Source: Sphaerisporangium krabiense
GTDB taxonomy: Bacteria > Actinomycetota > Actinomycetes > Streptosporangiales > Streptosporangiaceae
NCBI RefSeq assembly: GCF_014200435.1
Contig: NZ_JACHBR010000001.1
Span: 992,001 to 1,056,000, forward strand
Reading direction: 5' to 3'
Length of the DNA: 64,000 nucleotides
The translations under genes were made by a program, and so were the position numbers. This document shows, one piece after another, positions 9,166-17,254 of this stretch. Below the pieces are notes generated by a model. That model did not search any database and had not been told where the DNA came from. It was given only the letters and a program-made list of their open reading frames with translations. How positions within the stretch are numbered: the first letter of the stretch is position 1; each line of letters starts with the position of its first letter.

Positions 9166-9913
9166 ATTGTCCCCCAGAAGGACGGCGAGCGCGAGAGGCC
9201 CCGGCCGCCCGGACACAGAACTCATGGCCATCGGGATCGGCCATGACCGTCCAGCCGACCTCGCCCTGGCCGATGTCGATCCGCGTCGCGCCCAGGGAGA
9301 TGAGACGGTCGACCTCCGCCCGCTGATCGCCGTCGACGACGAGGTCGAAATGCAGCCGGTTCTTCCCGCTCTTCGGCATCGGCGGCGGGCCGCCCCAGGT
9401 GATCTTGGGGCCGCCGTGCGGTGAGCGGATCGCGGTCTCCTGGTCCTGGTCCCAGACCAACGGCCAGCCCAGCGCCTCGCTCCAGAAGTACCCGACCTGC
9501 TGCGAACCGTCACACGCGAGAGCTCCGATGAATCCGCAGTCGGCGAGGAAGCCGTTGCCTGGCGCGATGACGCAGAACTCGTTGCCTTCGGGGTCGGCGA
9601 GCACGACATGCCCTTCCTCCGGGCGCTGGCCGACGTCGATGTGCCGGCCGCCGAGCCCGAGCGCCCTCGCCACCGTCCGCCGCTGATCCTCGAGGGACGT
9701 GCTGGTCAGATCGAAGTGCATCAGATTCTGGCCGGCCTTCTCCTCCTGGCTCGCGAGGAACCGGATCCGGAATCCGGTGTCGTCGCCCGGCAGGAGCGCG
9801 ACGCCGTCCTCAGGGTCGTCGACCTGTTCCCAGTCCAGCAGGCCGGCCCAGAAGCGCGCGAGCCGGAGCGGGTCGCGCGCGTCGAAACAGAGCGCGTGGA
9901 GATGACACTTCAT
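9137..9913 (-). CDS. two-domain VOC (glyoxalase/bleomycin-resistance fold) protein
   Basis: A 258-residue protein made of two vicinal-oxygen-chelate domains in tandem, about residues 1-122 and 123-245. Each ends with the typical strand motif: HVVLADPEGNEFCVI in the first and TVMADPDGHEFCVRA in the second. Each also carries a central His strand (NLMHFDLTS and RLHFDLVVD). Such proteins in actinomycetes bind or modify small molecules, but no substrate is suggested here. The ATG at 9913 begins the conserved MKCHLHALCFDARDP segment; the upstream extension of the frame is non-coding in character. Confidence 0.83.
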   Translation of the reverse strand: MKCHLHALCFDARDPLRLARFWAGLLDWEQVDDPEDGVALLPGDDTGFRIRFLASQEEKAGQNLMHFDLTSTSLEDQRRTVARALGLGGRHIDVGQRPEEGHVVLADPEGNEFCVIAPGNGFLADCGFIGALACDGSQQVGYFWSEALGWPLVWDQDQETAIRSPHGGPKITWGGPPPMPKSGKNRLHFDLVVDGDQRAEVDRLISLGATRIDIGQGEVGWTVMADPDGHEFCVRAAGASRARRPSGGQSVTAPPHWG

Positions 9914-10837
9914 TCTGGCCCGTACCTCCGCCGATCCAAAGCCGCAGACAGGGCCCGTCGTCCGCACCCATGGAGAGAACGAGGTCCCGCCGTGCGGACG
10001 GTGAGCACCGGCCATGGTGGCATGCCCGGCGACGGTCCTCCACAGGTTTTGGACGGCGTCGCCCGGCCGGCGGGACGGACACCGCCCGAGACTGCCTGAC
10101 ATGCCCCCTTTCGCGTAGACACGCCGGAGAAGGCGGATATATCACCCCACTGGGCGCTTTACAACATTTCGGCAAATACAACCAGACACGCCGAAGGTGT
10201 CCCTTTTACGCGATCAGCCGCCGGGCCGGCGCCCCTGAACACCGAGCTTGATCCAGATTCATGAGAAAATCTCATAAGCTCCGAAAAACCAGGACTAACA
10301 GAACATCTCCCCATGTACCGCACCATGTGTGCCAGTGACACGAATCTGTCACTCCATCTGCATCTGAGGACTTGCGTCAGCCCTGTCATCAATGATTAGG
10401 TCGTCTACATGACAAGCGTGCCGCCGTGTGCGACAGGTGAGAGTAAGGTCGGATTCACCGTGATTCACCCACGATGGATATCCACCCGGTCCTGATCGTC
10501 GACGACATCTCCACCGAACCGGCTCGAACTGCTTGAACGTAGCGTTACCAGAGAGTTAAGACTCCCCTCGCGTCACCCGCCACCGCCGTGGATCGACATT
10601 CAGTCCGGACATTGGACCGATTCAACCAGTCAAGGCGGGTCAGCAAGGGCACGAATTGGGCCTCGTGCCTCGAATGCCGAGGAACTTGTCCTCTCTCGAC
10701 GTTTCACCGCAGATCACCATTTATTCGCGAGAACCTTTATATGATCGCCCGGGAATTGCATTCACCATGCCCAAATTCCCGGCCGAACGCGATCATATGA
10801 ACGTTTCTCGGCTCCGGATCATTTTGGAGTCCCCTCC
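9914..10837. other. long AT-richer regulatory region ahead of the decarboxylase operon
   Basis: More than 900 bases without a supported gene, less GC-rich than both flanks from about 10,130 onward. It holds several short perfect repeats: ATGAGA-AAA-TCTCAT at 10261-10275, AGTGACA-N6-TGTCACT at 10334-10353, two copies of GATTCACC ten bases apart (10452 and 10462), and the large inverted repeat described separately at 10739-10798. This is an unusual density of regulatory-looking structure for this genome. Confidence 0.55.
10739..10798 (+). promoter_or_regulatory. long inverted repeat in the decarboxylase leader
   Basis: ATATGATCGC followed by CCGGGAATT (10739-10757) is complementary to AATTCCCGG (10774-10782) and GCGATCATAT (10789-10798), giving 19 paired bases with a 16-nt loop and one 6-nt bulge on the 3-prime side. 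It ends 28 bases before the GGAG ribosome site of the decarboxylase gene. There is no T-run, so it is more likely an operator or structured leader than a terminator. Confidence 0.55.
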
Positions 10838-12412
10838 GTGACGAGTTCGCTTTCCGATGTCCAGAGTTCCTTTCCGAAGCCGGCGACCGGTGAAAGCACC
10901 CAGCCACCCACGCCGGCCCTCACCGCGGCCTTCGACCCCGGACGTTTCCACGACGGCGCCGCGGACATCGTCAGCCGCCTGACGACGTATCTGGGTGACC
11001 GGTCGGTCCGGGGACTCGACCTCCAGCACCCGGAGACGCTGCTGAAGGCCGCGCGGGAGCTGATGACCCTCGAACGGCAGGGCATCGCCGACTTCGACGC
11101 CGATCGGGTGAACCAGATCGTCGACCTGTACACGGAGACCGGCATCCCGGTCCACTCACCCGGCTACATGGGGCGGCAGTTCTCCGGCGTGGTGCCACTG
11201 GCCAGCCTCATGGACCTGGTCGGCTCCGTGGTCAACCAGCCTTCCTCCTTCTATGAGGCCGGGCAGCTCCCGAACGTCGCCGAGCGGCTCATGGCCGAGG
11301 AGCTCAACCGGTTCATCGGCTGGGACCGCGACCGGTTCGCCATGGTGACGACCTCCGGGGGCTCCCTGGCCAACATGACCGCGCTGCTGGCCGCCCGCAA
11401 CCGCGCCTTCCCGCAGATCTGGACGGCCGGCGCCGACAGCACGCCCGGGCGCCCCGCCATCGCGGTCAGCGAGGAGGCCCACTACAGCGTGACGCGGGCG
11501 GCGGGCGTGCTCGGCATCGGGGAACGGCAGATCATCCGGCTGCCCGTCGATCGGGCCGGGCGGATACGCCCCGATCTGGCCGCCCCGGTGCTGGACGAGG
11601 CGCACCGGCGTGGCCTGCGACCCTTCTGCCTGGTGGCCTCGGCCGGGACCACGTCGATGGGCGCGTTCGACCCGCTGGAGGAGCTCGCGGCCCTGGCGCG
11701 CCGGTACGGGCTCTGGCTGCACGTGGACGGGGCGCACGGCGCGAGCCTGCTGCTGTCGGACCGGCACCGGCACCGGCTGCGCGGCATCGAGCAGGCCGAC
11801 TCGCTGACCTGGGACGCCCACAAGATGCTGTTCATGCCGGCGCCGTGCACGTTGCTCTTCTACCGCGACAAGGCGGCGGCGCGCGGCGCGTTCCGGCAGC
11901 GTGCCAGCTACGTCTTCGACGACGAACCGGACGTCTACAGCGCCTACGACAGCGCGGACAAGAACTTCGAGTGCACGAAACGTCCGATGATCATGCCGCT
12001 CTGGACGGTCTGGTCGGTCTACGGGCCCGCGCTGTTCGCACAGAAGATCGACCGGCTGTGCGCCGTGACCCGGCAGGCGCACGAGATGGTCGCCGCCGAG
12101 CCGGACTTCGCCGTCGCGCACGAACCGGAGTCGAACATCCTGTGCTTCCGGTACCGGCCGGACGGCCTGGACCCGGCGACCGTGCACCGGCTGCAGCTGG
12201 AGATCCGTAACCGGATCCGGGACGGCGGGCGTTTCTTCATCTCCAAGGTCGACATCGACGGGACGGCGGCGCTGCGCGTGGTGGTCATGAACCACCTGAT
12301 CAACGCCGACCACCTGGCCATGCTCATCACCGAAATCAGGGACATCGGGCAACGGGTGCTGCGCGCGAGCGCCACGGCCCGGCACGACCAGCGCAAGGGG
12401 AGTCATTCATGA
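10838..12412 (+). CDS. PLP-dependent group II amino acid decarboxylase
   Basis: A 524-residue fold-type I enzyme of the glutamate/aromatic/diaminobutyrate decarboxylase superfamily, which converts an amino acid to its amine and CO2. The PLP lysine is Lys329 in TWDAHKMLF; other family marks are TTSGGSLANMTALLAARN (phosphate loop), VASAGTTSMGAFDPLEEL, and LWLHVDGAHGAS with the cofactor Asp. The N-terminal VHSPGYMGRQFSG segment corresponds to the substrate-loop region. I cannot predict the amino acid. It starts at GTG 10838, with GGAG 8 bases upstream. Its stop overlaps the start of the next gene (ATGA), so the two are translationally coupled and head a six-gene operon. Confidence 0.88.
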   Translation: MTSSLSDVQSSFPKPATGESTQPPTPALTAAFDPGRFHDGAADIVSRLTTYLGDRSVRGLDLQHPETLLKAARELMTLERQGIADFDADRVNQIVDLYTETGIPVHSPGYMGRQFSGVVPLASLMDLVGSVVNQPSSFYEAGQLPNVAERLMAEELNRFIGWDRDRFAMVTTSGGSLANMTALLAARNRAFPQIWTAGADSTPGRPAIAVSEEAHYSVTRAAGVLGIGERQIIRLPVDRAGRIRPDLAAPVLDEAHRRGLRPFCLVASAGTTSMGAFDPLEELAALARRYGLWLHVDGAHGASLLLSDRHRHRLRGIEQADSLTWDAHKMLFMPAPCTLLFYRDKAAARGAFRQRASYVFDDEPDVYSAYDSADKNFECTKRPMIMPLWTVWSVYGPALFAQKIDRLCAVTRQAHEMVAAEPDFAVAHEPESNILCFRYRPDGLDPATVHRLQLEIRNRIRDGGRFFISKVDIDGTAALRVVVMNHLINADHLAMLITEIRDIGQRVLRASATARHDQRKGSHS

Positions 12413-13950
12413 CCATGACGGATCTGGACATCGCCGCCGCAGCGGAGCTGGCGGCACGGCTGATCCCGGAGGAGGAGCTGCGGCCCCGCTCCGTGGACGA
12501 CGTCACACGGCTGCCATCGTTCAGCGACAAGCTGGAGGAGTGCGGGCGGCTCATCGGGACCCCGTACTGCGAGTCCCCGCTCGACCTGCAGAACGCGCTG
12601 GTGTTCCGCCGGCTCCAGCAGCTCGTCGGCATCGCCCTGCTCAACCCGCTGTGGCGCGAGCGGCTGCACTACTTCGGGATTCGCGACGCCCCCGCCGACA
12701 TGTCCGAGTGGGAGCGGATCCCGCTCTCGGACAAGACCGTGCAGCGGGACATGTTCATGGGCGCGCGGGCCGGGATGGTCGTGCCGCTCGACCGCGGCGG
12801 GTTCGAGGTGGTCGCGAGCGGCGGCACCGGCGACGGCATGCCCCTGGAGATCGTGTACTCCCTGCGGGAGCTGCGCGACACCTACCGCATCGCCGGGGCG
12901 TTCATGGGCGCCTACCAGCTCGGCCGCTACCTGCGTGGCCCGGCGCCGCGCTGGCTGTTCACCACGCTGGCCGACTACCAGATGTGGAGCAGCGGGACCA
13001 TGGTCGGCGGCGTCCTGTCCCAGGTCCCGGGAGTCAACTACATCGGCGCGGGACCGGTGAGCGCACCGGTGCTGGAGCACATGTTCTCCTACCCCGGTCA
13101 CAAGGCGCTGATGGGCATCACCGCCAGCATCGCGCTGCTGCCCGAACTCGGCGCGGGACTGACGCCGCAGGCCAGGGCGAGCTTCCGGGTCGCCATGTAC
13201 GGCAGCGGCTCCCTTCCGCAGCGCAAGCGCGACGAGCTGCAGGCGTTCTTCCCCAACGTGTCGATCCTCAGCTACTTCGCCGCGACCCAGGCCGAGTGCG
13301 TCGGGCTCCAGCTCGACCACTCCTCGCCGGCGCTCTCCTCCGTGCCGGGGCTGCACCTGGTGGAGATCGTGGACGAGCACGGCCGTGCCGTCGCCGAGGG
13401 CGAGGAGGGCGAGCTGGTCGTCACCCGGCTGCACGCCGACGAGACGCCGCTGCTCCGGCTCAAGCTCGGCGACCGGATGATCCGCCGCCCCGCCCTGGAC
13501 GGGCCGGGGCTGCGCACCGAGCGGTTCGAGTTCGCCGGGCGCACCGCCGACGTGCTGCACCTCAACGACAGCCAGTACTCGGCGACGCTGGCCTACGCCG
13601 CCCTGCGCGCGCGGCTGCGCTCGGCGTCCGGCGTCGACCTGGACCTGGTCGCCCACGAGGTCCAGTTCCACAACCACCGTGAGGACCGGACCCTCACCCT
13701 GCTGGCGGCGGTGGACGACGCCGAGGGCACGAGCGCGGCCGTCGAGCGCACCCTCGGCACGAGCGGGACGCGGCGGCTGTTCACGCAGGCGCTGCCGAGC
13801 TCTCTGTCGCTCTTCAACGACCGGGAGGCGAACGCGGTGGCCATCGAGCAGACCGGATACGAGTTCCGGCTGGTGTTCGTGCCCCCCTCCTCGCCGCAGA
13901 TCGAGCGGACCACCGTCGGCAAAACGCCGCTGGTCAGGGACCGGGGCTGA
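12409..13950 (+). CDS. PaaK-like adenylate-forming enzyme
   Basis: A 513-residue protein of the phenylacetate-CoA ligase branch of the ANL superfamily, which activates a carboxylic acid as acyl-AMP. Diverged core motifs appear in order: VVASGGTGDGMPLEI (ATP loop), YGSGSLPQRKRDEL, ILSYFAATQAE (A5 region), EGELVVTRL followed by LLRLKLGDRM (A7 region, with the ribose-binding Asp), FAGRTADVLHLNDSQYSA (A8 hinge), and a C-terminal VGKTPLV that could supply the catalytic Lys. The motifs are weaker than in true PaaK, so activity and acceptor (CoA, amine or protein) are open. Coupled by ATGA overlap to the decarboxylase; the pairing suggests the amine and the activated acid meet in one product (inference). 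Confidence 0.75.
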   Translation: MTMTDLDIAAAAELAARLIPEEELRPRSVDDVTRLPSFSDKLEECGRLIGTPYCESPLDLQNALVFRRLQQLVGIALLNPLWRERLHYFGIRDAPADMSEWERIPLSDKTVQRDMFMGARAGMVVPLDRGGFEVVASGGTGDGMPLEIVYSLRELRDTYRIAGAFMGAYQLGRYLRGPAPRWLFTTLADYQMWSSGTMVGGVLSQVPGVNYIGAGPVSAPVLEHMFSYPGHKALMGITASIALLPELGAGLTPQARASFRVAMYGSGSLPQRKRDELQAFFPNVSILSYFAATQAECVGLQLDHSSPALSSVPGLHLVEIVDEHGRAVAEGEEGELVVTRLHADETPLLRLKLGDRMIRRPALDGPGLRTERFEFAGRTADVLHLNDSQYSATLAYAALRARLRSASGVDLDLVAHEVQFHNHREDRTLTLLAAVDDAEGTSAAVERTLGTSGTRRLFTQALPSSLSLFNDREANAVAIEQTGYEFRLVFVPPSSPQIERTTVGKTPLVRDRG

Positions 13951-13995
13951 GCACGTGGCGCCCCCCGAGCCCAGGAAATCCGACAAGGAGGATGG

Positions 13996-14502
13996 ATGAA
14001 GCAAAAGGTCAGCATCGTCGTGATGGTCGACGCCGTCGGGGCGTTGTCCGACCGGACGCTGCACAACGGCAACATCTCGCTGATCGATGACAGCGTGGCG
14101 GGGAGCCGGCACCAGGGCACCCCCGACCTCATCACGGCGGTGGTGCCGGGGCAGGTCGTCCAGTGGACGCCGATCCACGTGGACGTGCAGACGCCGGTCG
14201 AGATCCAGGCCATCGAGTTCCTGCCGGGCGCGGCGGTCCCGCCCCCGGCCGACTCGGACGACCCGGCCGTGCCGCCGGCACCGCCCGCACCGGCGTACCC
14301 GGTGGAGCCGCCCCCCGCCGTTCCCGCGCCCGACGCCACGGGTTCCAACGGGCACGAGAACCACGACCTGCTGGTGTGGGAGGGCGTCGTGCCCTACTCC
14401 ATGGTGCCCGGCGTGCCGTACCGGTACCGGCTCTCGCTCAAGCTCCACGAAGGACCCAACAGCGTGCTGCACATCGACTCGCCCGCGCTGCTGCGCGTGT
14501 GA
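13996..14502 (+). CDS. small tandem paralogue 1 of the decarboxylase operon
   Basis: A 168-residue protein without signal peptide or membrane segment. Its N-terminal half (VSIVVMVDAVGALSDRTLHNG, then PDLITAVVPGQVVQWTPI) and its C-terminal end (PYRYRLSLKL, then DSPALLRV) match the three genes that follow. Between them is a Pro/Ala-rich insertion (about residues 77-114) that looks disordered. The predicted fold is mostly beta strand. The AIDA/PixA inclusion-protein family has a similar size and strand pattern, but I cannot show homology. A strong AAGGAGG lies just before the ATG. It begins 45 bases after the adenylating enzyme. Confidence 0.75.
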   Translation: MKQKVSIVVMVDAVGALSDRTLHNGNISLIDDSVAGSRHQGTPDLITAVVPGQVVQWTPIHVDVQTPVEIQAIEFLPGAAVPPPADSDDPAVPPAPPAPAYPVEPPPAVPAPDATGSNGHENHDLLVWEGVVPYSMVPGVPYRYRLSLKLHEGPNSVLHIDSPALLRV

Positions 14503-14527
14503 GCCAGGTTCTGCGAAAGGCGGTTTC

Positions 14528-15310
14528 ATGGCCCAGCAACACGGGATCATCGTGCTGTTCGACGTCGAGAACGCGCTTCGGACGCGGTCGCTCGACGGCA
14601 ACACATACTGGTTCGACAACATGAAGTTCCTCGGTTCGACCGGGGAGGGCACCGGCGATCTGGTGACGATCGTGCCCGGCACCTATTTCCTCGACGGGTC
14701 GCAGGCGACCGAGCAGGTGCTGAACTGGCTGCCCGCGGCGCTGGGGGCGATTCCCCCGACGGTGCCGCGCAACTACCTGGCCGAGCGGGAACGCGCCCAT
14801 GACCAGCGCACGCTGCAGCAGTTGGCCGCGCTCGGCGGCGAGGGCGAGGCGAGCGGCGCCGAGCTCACGCGGCTGAAGCAGCGGGTCGGCAGGCGTCCGC
14901 GCAAGCAGGCCGGCGGGCGCGGCCTCACCGCGACCAAGCTGCTGGACGTCACCGGGAGTACGACCACCAGCGCCGCCGCGTACAACTATCCGGCCCCGGT
15001 GATCACCGACATCACCGGCCAGGCCGTCAGCGAGAAGATCATCTATCCGGCCCAGTACGGGTCGCCCGACATGGTCTACGACGGCTGGTACTGGGCCGCG
15101 ACCGTGGACACGAGCCGGCCGGGGGTCTACCCGTACACGATGCACGTCCAGCTGCACGAGCTGGTCGAGCAGAACAACGAGCTGGTCTGGCAGTCCGTGG
15201 ACCTGACCTGCGAGTCCAGCCTCAAGATCACCAGCGACCCCAAGCGCAACGCCTTCACCGGCGCCGGACTGGGCGTCCTCCCCCTCCCCGCCTTCCCTCC
15301 CGCCGGCTGA
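14528..15310 (+). CDS. small tandem paralogue 2, with a basic insertion
   Basis: At 260 residues this is the longest of the four copies. The shared N-terminal block is IIVLFDVENALRTRSLDGNT with TGDLVTIVPG, and the shared C-terminal block is YWAATVDTSRPGVYPYTMHVQL. Between them, about residues 83-140, is a charged, probably helical insertion (ERERAHDQRTLQQLAALGGE, later KQRVGRRPRKQ) that none of the others has and that could bind nucleic acid or a polyanion (inference). The start is the ATG at 14528 with GAAAGGCGG upstream; a longer open frame before it overlaps the previous gene and is noise. Confidence 0.75.
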   Translation: MAQQHGIIVLFDVENALRTRSLDGNTYWFDNMKFLGSTGEGTGDLVTIVPGTYFLDGSQATEQVLNWLPAALGAIPPTVPRNYLAERERAHDQRTLQQLAALGGEGEASGAELTRLKQRVGRRPRKQAGGRGLTATKLLDVTGSTTTSAAAYNYPAPVITDITGQAVSEKIIYPAQYGSPDMVYDGWYWAATVDTSRPGVYPYTMHVQLHELVEQNNELVWQSVDLTCESSLKITSDPKRNAFTGAGLGVLPLPAFPPAG

Positions 15311-15350
15311 CCCGGCCCGAGCCGGAGCATCTTCGAAACAGAGGAGCCGC

Positions 15351-15809
15351 ATGCCCCCGAGGAACCGCCAGTCCGAACACCGGCCCGCACGGCCTGTGAC
15401 GATCACCGCCGTGGTCGACCCCGTGGCCGCGCTGGCGTCGGAGAACCTGGACGACAACCTCTATCTCTACGACACCAACAAGGCCGCCGGGTCCTCCGGT
15501 TTCGGCACTCCCGAGCTGCACAGCCGGGTCCGCAAGGGCGACACCCTGCTGTGGAACGTGATCCCGCTGGAGTGCGAGACCTACGTGGCCCTCGCCGACA
15601 TCGAGATCGACCCGAAGATCGCCGAGCCCACGCGGAAGGTGTACCCCGACACCGACATCGTGTTCTGGACCGCCGAGGTCAAGCAGGACCTCACCACGCC
15701 GGTGCCCTACCGGCTCTCGTTCCTGCTCGGCACCGTCGCCACGCCGTTCACCCCCACCGCACGGCCGGCCCTCACCGGCCACGCCGACGAAGGAAAGGAA
15801 GGCCGATGA
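15351..15809 (+). CDS. small tandem paralogue 3
   Basis: A 152-residue copy with the block VTITAVVDPVAALASENLDDN, then YLYDTNKAAGSSGFGTPEL and KGDTLLWNVIPLECETYVALADIEI, then FWTAEVKQDLTTPVPYRLSF. It is the most compact version, essentially the common core, with a basic N-terminus (PPRNRQSEHRPARP). A GAGGAG ribosome site precedes the ATG. Its stop codon overlaps the start of paralogue 4 (ATGA), so the last two copies are translationally coupled. No catalytic motif is conserved between the copies, which points to a structural or binding role. Confidence 0.75.
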   Translation: MPPRNRQSEHRPARPVTITAVVDPVAALASENLDDNLYLYDTNKAAGSSGFGTPELHSRVRKGDTLLWNVIPLECETYVALADIEIDPKIAEPTRKVYPDTDIVFWTAEVKQDLTTPVPYRLSFLLGTVATPFTPTARPALTGHADEGKEGR

Positions 15810-16354
15810 CCCAGGCGTACGCGGCCACGGACTTCGCCGACCGCGGCCAGCTCAACTCCGTCCAGCTGAACGTGGTGACCCTCATCGACATGGAGAAGGC
15901 CGCCGCGACCAAGTCCCTGGACGGCTGCCTCTACATGATGGACAACAGCGTCGGCGGGGTCGGGCAGGGCGGCGACCATCTGGAGACCATCTGCAAGCAG
16001 GGGCAGGTGATCAACTGGATCATCCGCCCGATCGACATGCACCGCCGTCCGGACGGCACCTGGCCCCCGATGCCGAAGATCAACAACCTGGTCTTCCTGG
16101 ACATCGAGAAGGGCGACGAGGACGACGTCGCCGAGCGCCGGATCATGACCGAACTCAAGGTCTACGGCGCTCCCGACCGGATGCGCGACCAGTACACCGC
16201 CGTCTACTACTACTGGGCCGGAGCGGTGATGAGCGACGCCAAGCCGGGCGTCTACCGCTACCGGTTCGTCCTGGAGCTGGAGAAGGAACACGGCACCGAC
16301 AAGCTGTACCTGAACTCGGTCCGCTACCCCGCCCTGCGGGTACTGCCCGTCTGA
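15806..16354 (+). CDS. small tandem paralogue 4
   Basis: A 182-residue copy with VVTLIDMEKAAATKSLDGCL, YMMDNSVGGVGQGGDHLETI, KQGQVINWIIRPIDMH, an acidic middle part (IEKGDEDDVAERR) and the terminal block YYWAGAVMSDAKPGVYRYRF followed by YPALRVLPV. Compared with paralogue 3 it has extra loops but the same order of strands. It is the last gene of the operon, followed after 39 bases by a strong hairpin. Confidence 0.75.
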   Translation: MTQAYAATDFADRGQLNSVQLNVVTLIDMEKAAATKSLDGCLYMMDNSVGGVGQGGDHLETICKQGQVINWIIRPIDMHRRPDGTWPPMPKINNLVFLDIEKGDEDDVAERRIMTELKVYGAPDRMRDQYTAVYYYWAGAVMSDAKPGVYRYRFVLELEKEHGTDKLYLNSVRYPALRVLPV

Positions 16355-16393
16355 CGGTCCCCCGGGATCGGCGAACGTGGCGTGGTGAAGACG

Positions 16394-16432
16394 GCCGGTC
16401 ATGGCCACCGCCCGGCGGCGGCCATGACCGGC
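16394..16432 (+). terminator. terminator closing the decarboxylase operon
   Basis: A perfect 13-bp stem (GCCGGTCATGGCC / GGCCATGACCGGC) with a 13-nt loop lies 39 bases after the last paralogue. It separates the operon from the MBL-fold gene downstream. Confidence 0.8.
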
Positions 16433-16499
16433 GGCCCGCGTCCCGTTCGGCTAACGTAGTTCGCACGATGCTCGACGGCGCGGCGAAACGGAGCTGCTC

Positions 16500-17252
16500 A
16501 TGACGACGATCATCACCGTGATCGGCGGTCCGACGGCCCTGCTGGAACTCGGCGGGTTGCGCATCCTCACCGATCCGACCTTCGATCCGCCGGGAGACCA
16601 CTCCGCCGGGCCGCTCACGCTCACCAAGTCCATCGGCCCGGCCCTCTCCTTTGACGACATCGGCCAGGTGGACCTGGTGTTGCTCAGCCACGACCAGCAT
16701 CCCGACAACCTGGACAAGCTGGGCCGCGAGGCGATGTCCGCCGCGCCGCTGACCCTGAGCACACCCGACGCCGCCGCGAACACCGGCGCCACTCCCCTGC
16801 ACCCCTGGGAGCATCACGACGTCGGCCGGGTCCGCGTCACCGCCGTTCCCGCCCTGCACGGCCCGCCGGGGTCGGAGCCCATCGTCGGTCAGGTCACCGG
16901 CTTCGTGCTCACCGGCGCCGGCCTCCCCACCGTCTACGTCAGCGGGGACAACGCGTCGCTGGAGTACGTGGAGCTCATCGCCGGGCGGTTCCCGGCCATC
17001 GACGTCGCGCTGCTGTTCGGCGGCGCCGTCCGCGTCCCCATGCTCGACGAGCGGCTCACCCTGAACGCCGCCGAGATGGTGACCGCCACGCGCCTGCTGA
17101 ACCCCCGGCACGTCGTGCCGCTCCATGTCGAGGGCTGGAGCCACTTCACCGAGAACACGGCGGACGTGCACACCGCCTTCTCCGAGGCCGGCCTCGACCA
17201 CCTGCTCGTCTCCCCCGCTCCGGGGCGGCCGGTCACCTTGACGCCCGCCTGA
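16500..17252 (+). CDS. UlaG-like MBL-fold metal-dependent hydrolase
   Basis: A 250-residue metallo-beta-lactamase-fold protein. The N-terminus (GGPTALLELGGLRILTDPTF) is typical of the UlaG/YtnP-like branch, and the metal motif is SHDQHPDNLD, where normally HxHxDH is found: the two His and the Asp are kept while the last His is Asn. Further ligands are probably in ALHGPP, VSGDN and PLHVEGWSHF. Hydrolysis of a lactone, phosphodiester or similar bond is likely; the substrate is unknown. GGAG precedes the ATG. It has its own transcription unit because a terminator lies before it. Confidence 0.83.
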   Translation: MTTIITVIGGPTALLELGGLRILTDPTFDPPGDHSAGPLTLTKSIGPALSFDDIGQVDLVLLSHDQHPDNLDKLGREAMSAAPLTLSTPDAAANTGATPLHPWEHHDVGRVRVTAVPALHGPPGSEPIVGQVTGFVLTGAGLPTVYVSGDNASLEYVELIAGRFPAIDVALLFGGAVRVPMLDERLTLNAAEMVTATRLLNPRHVVPLHVEGWSHFTENTADVHTAFSEAGLDHLLVSPAPGRPVTLTPA

Positions 17253-17254
17253 CG

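Noticed and set aside
12403-14682. 759-codon minus-strand frame opposite the adenylating enzyme and paralogue 1
   Set aside because: It spans two real genes and their gap and shows no domain; a shadow of codon bias.
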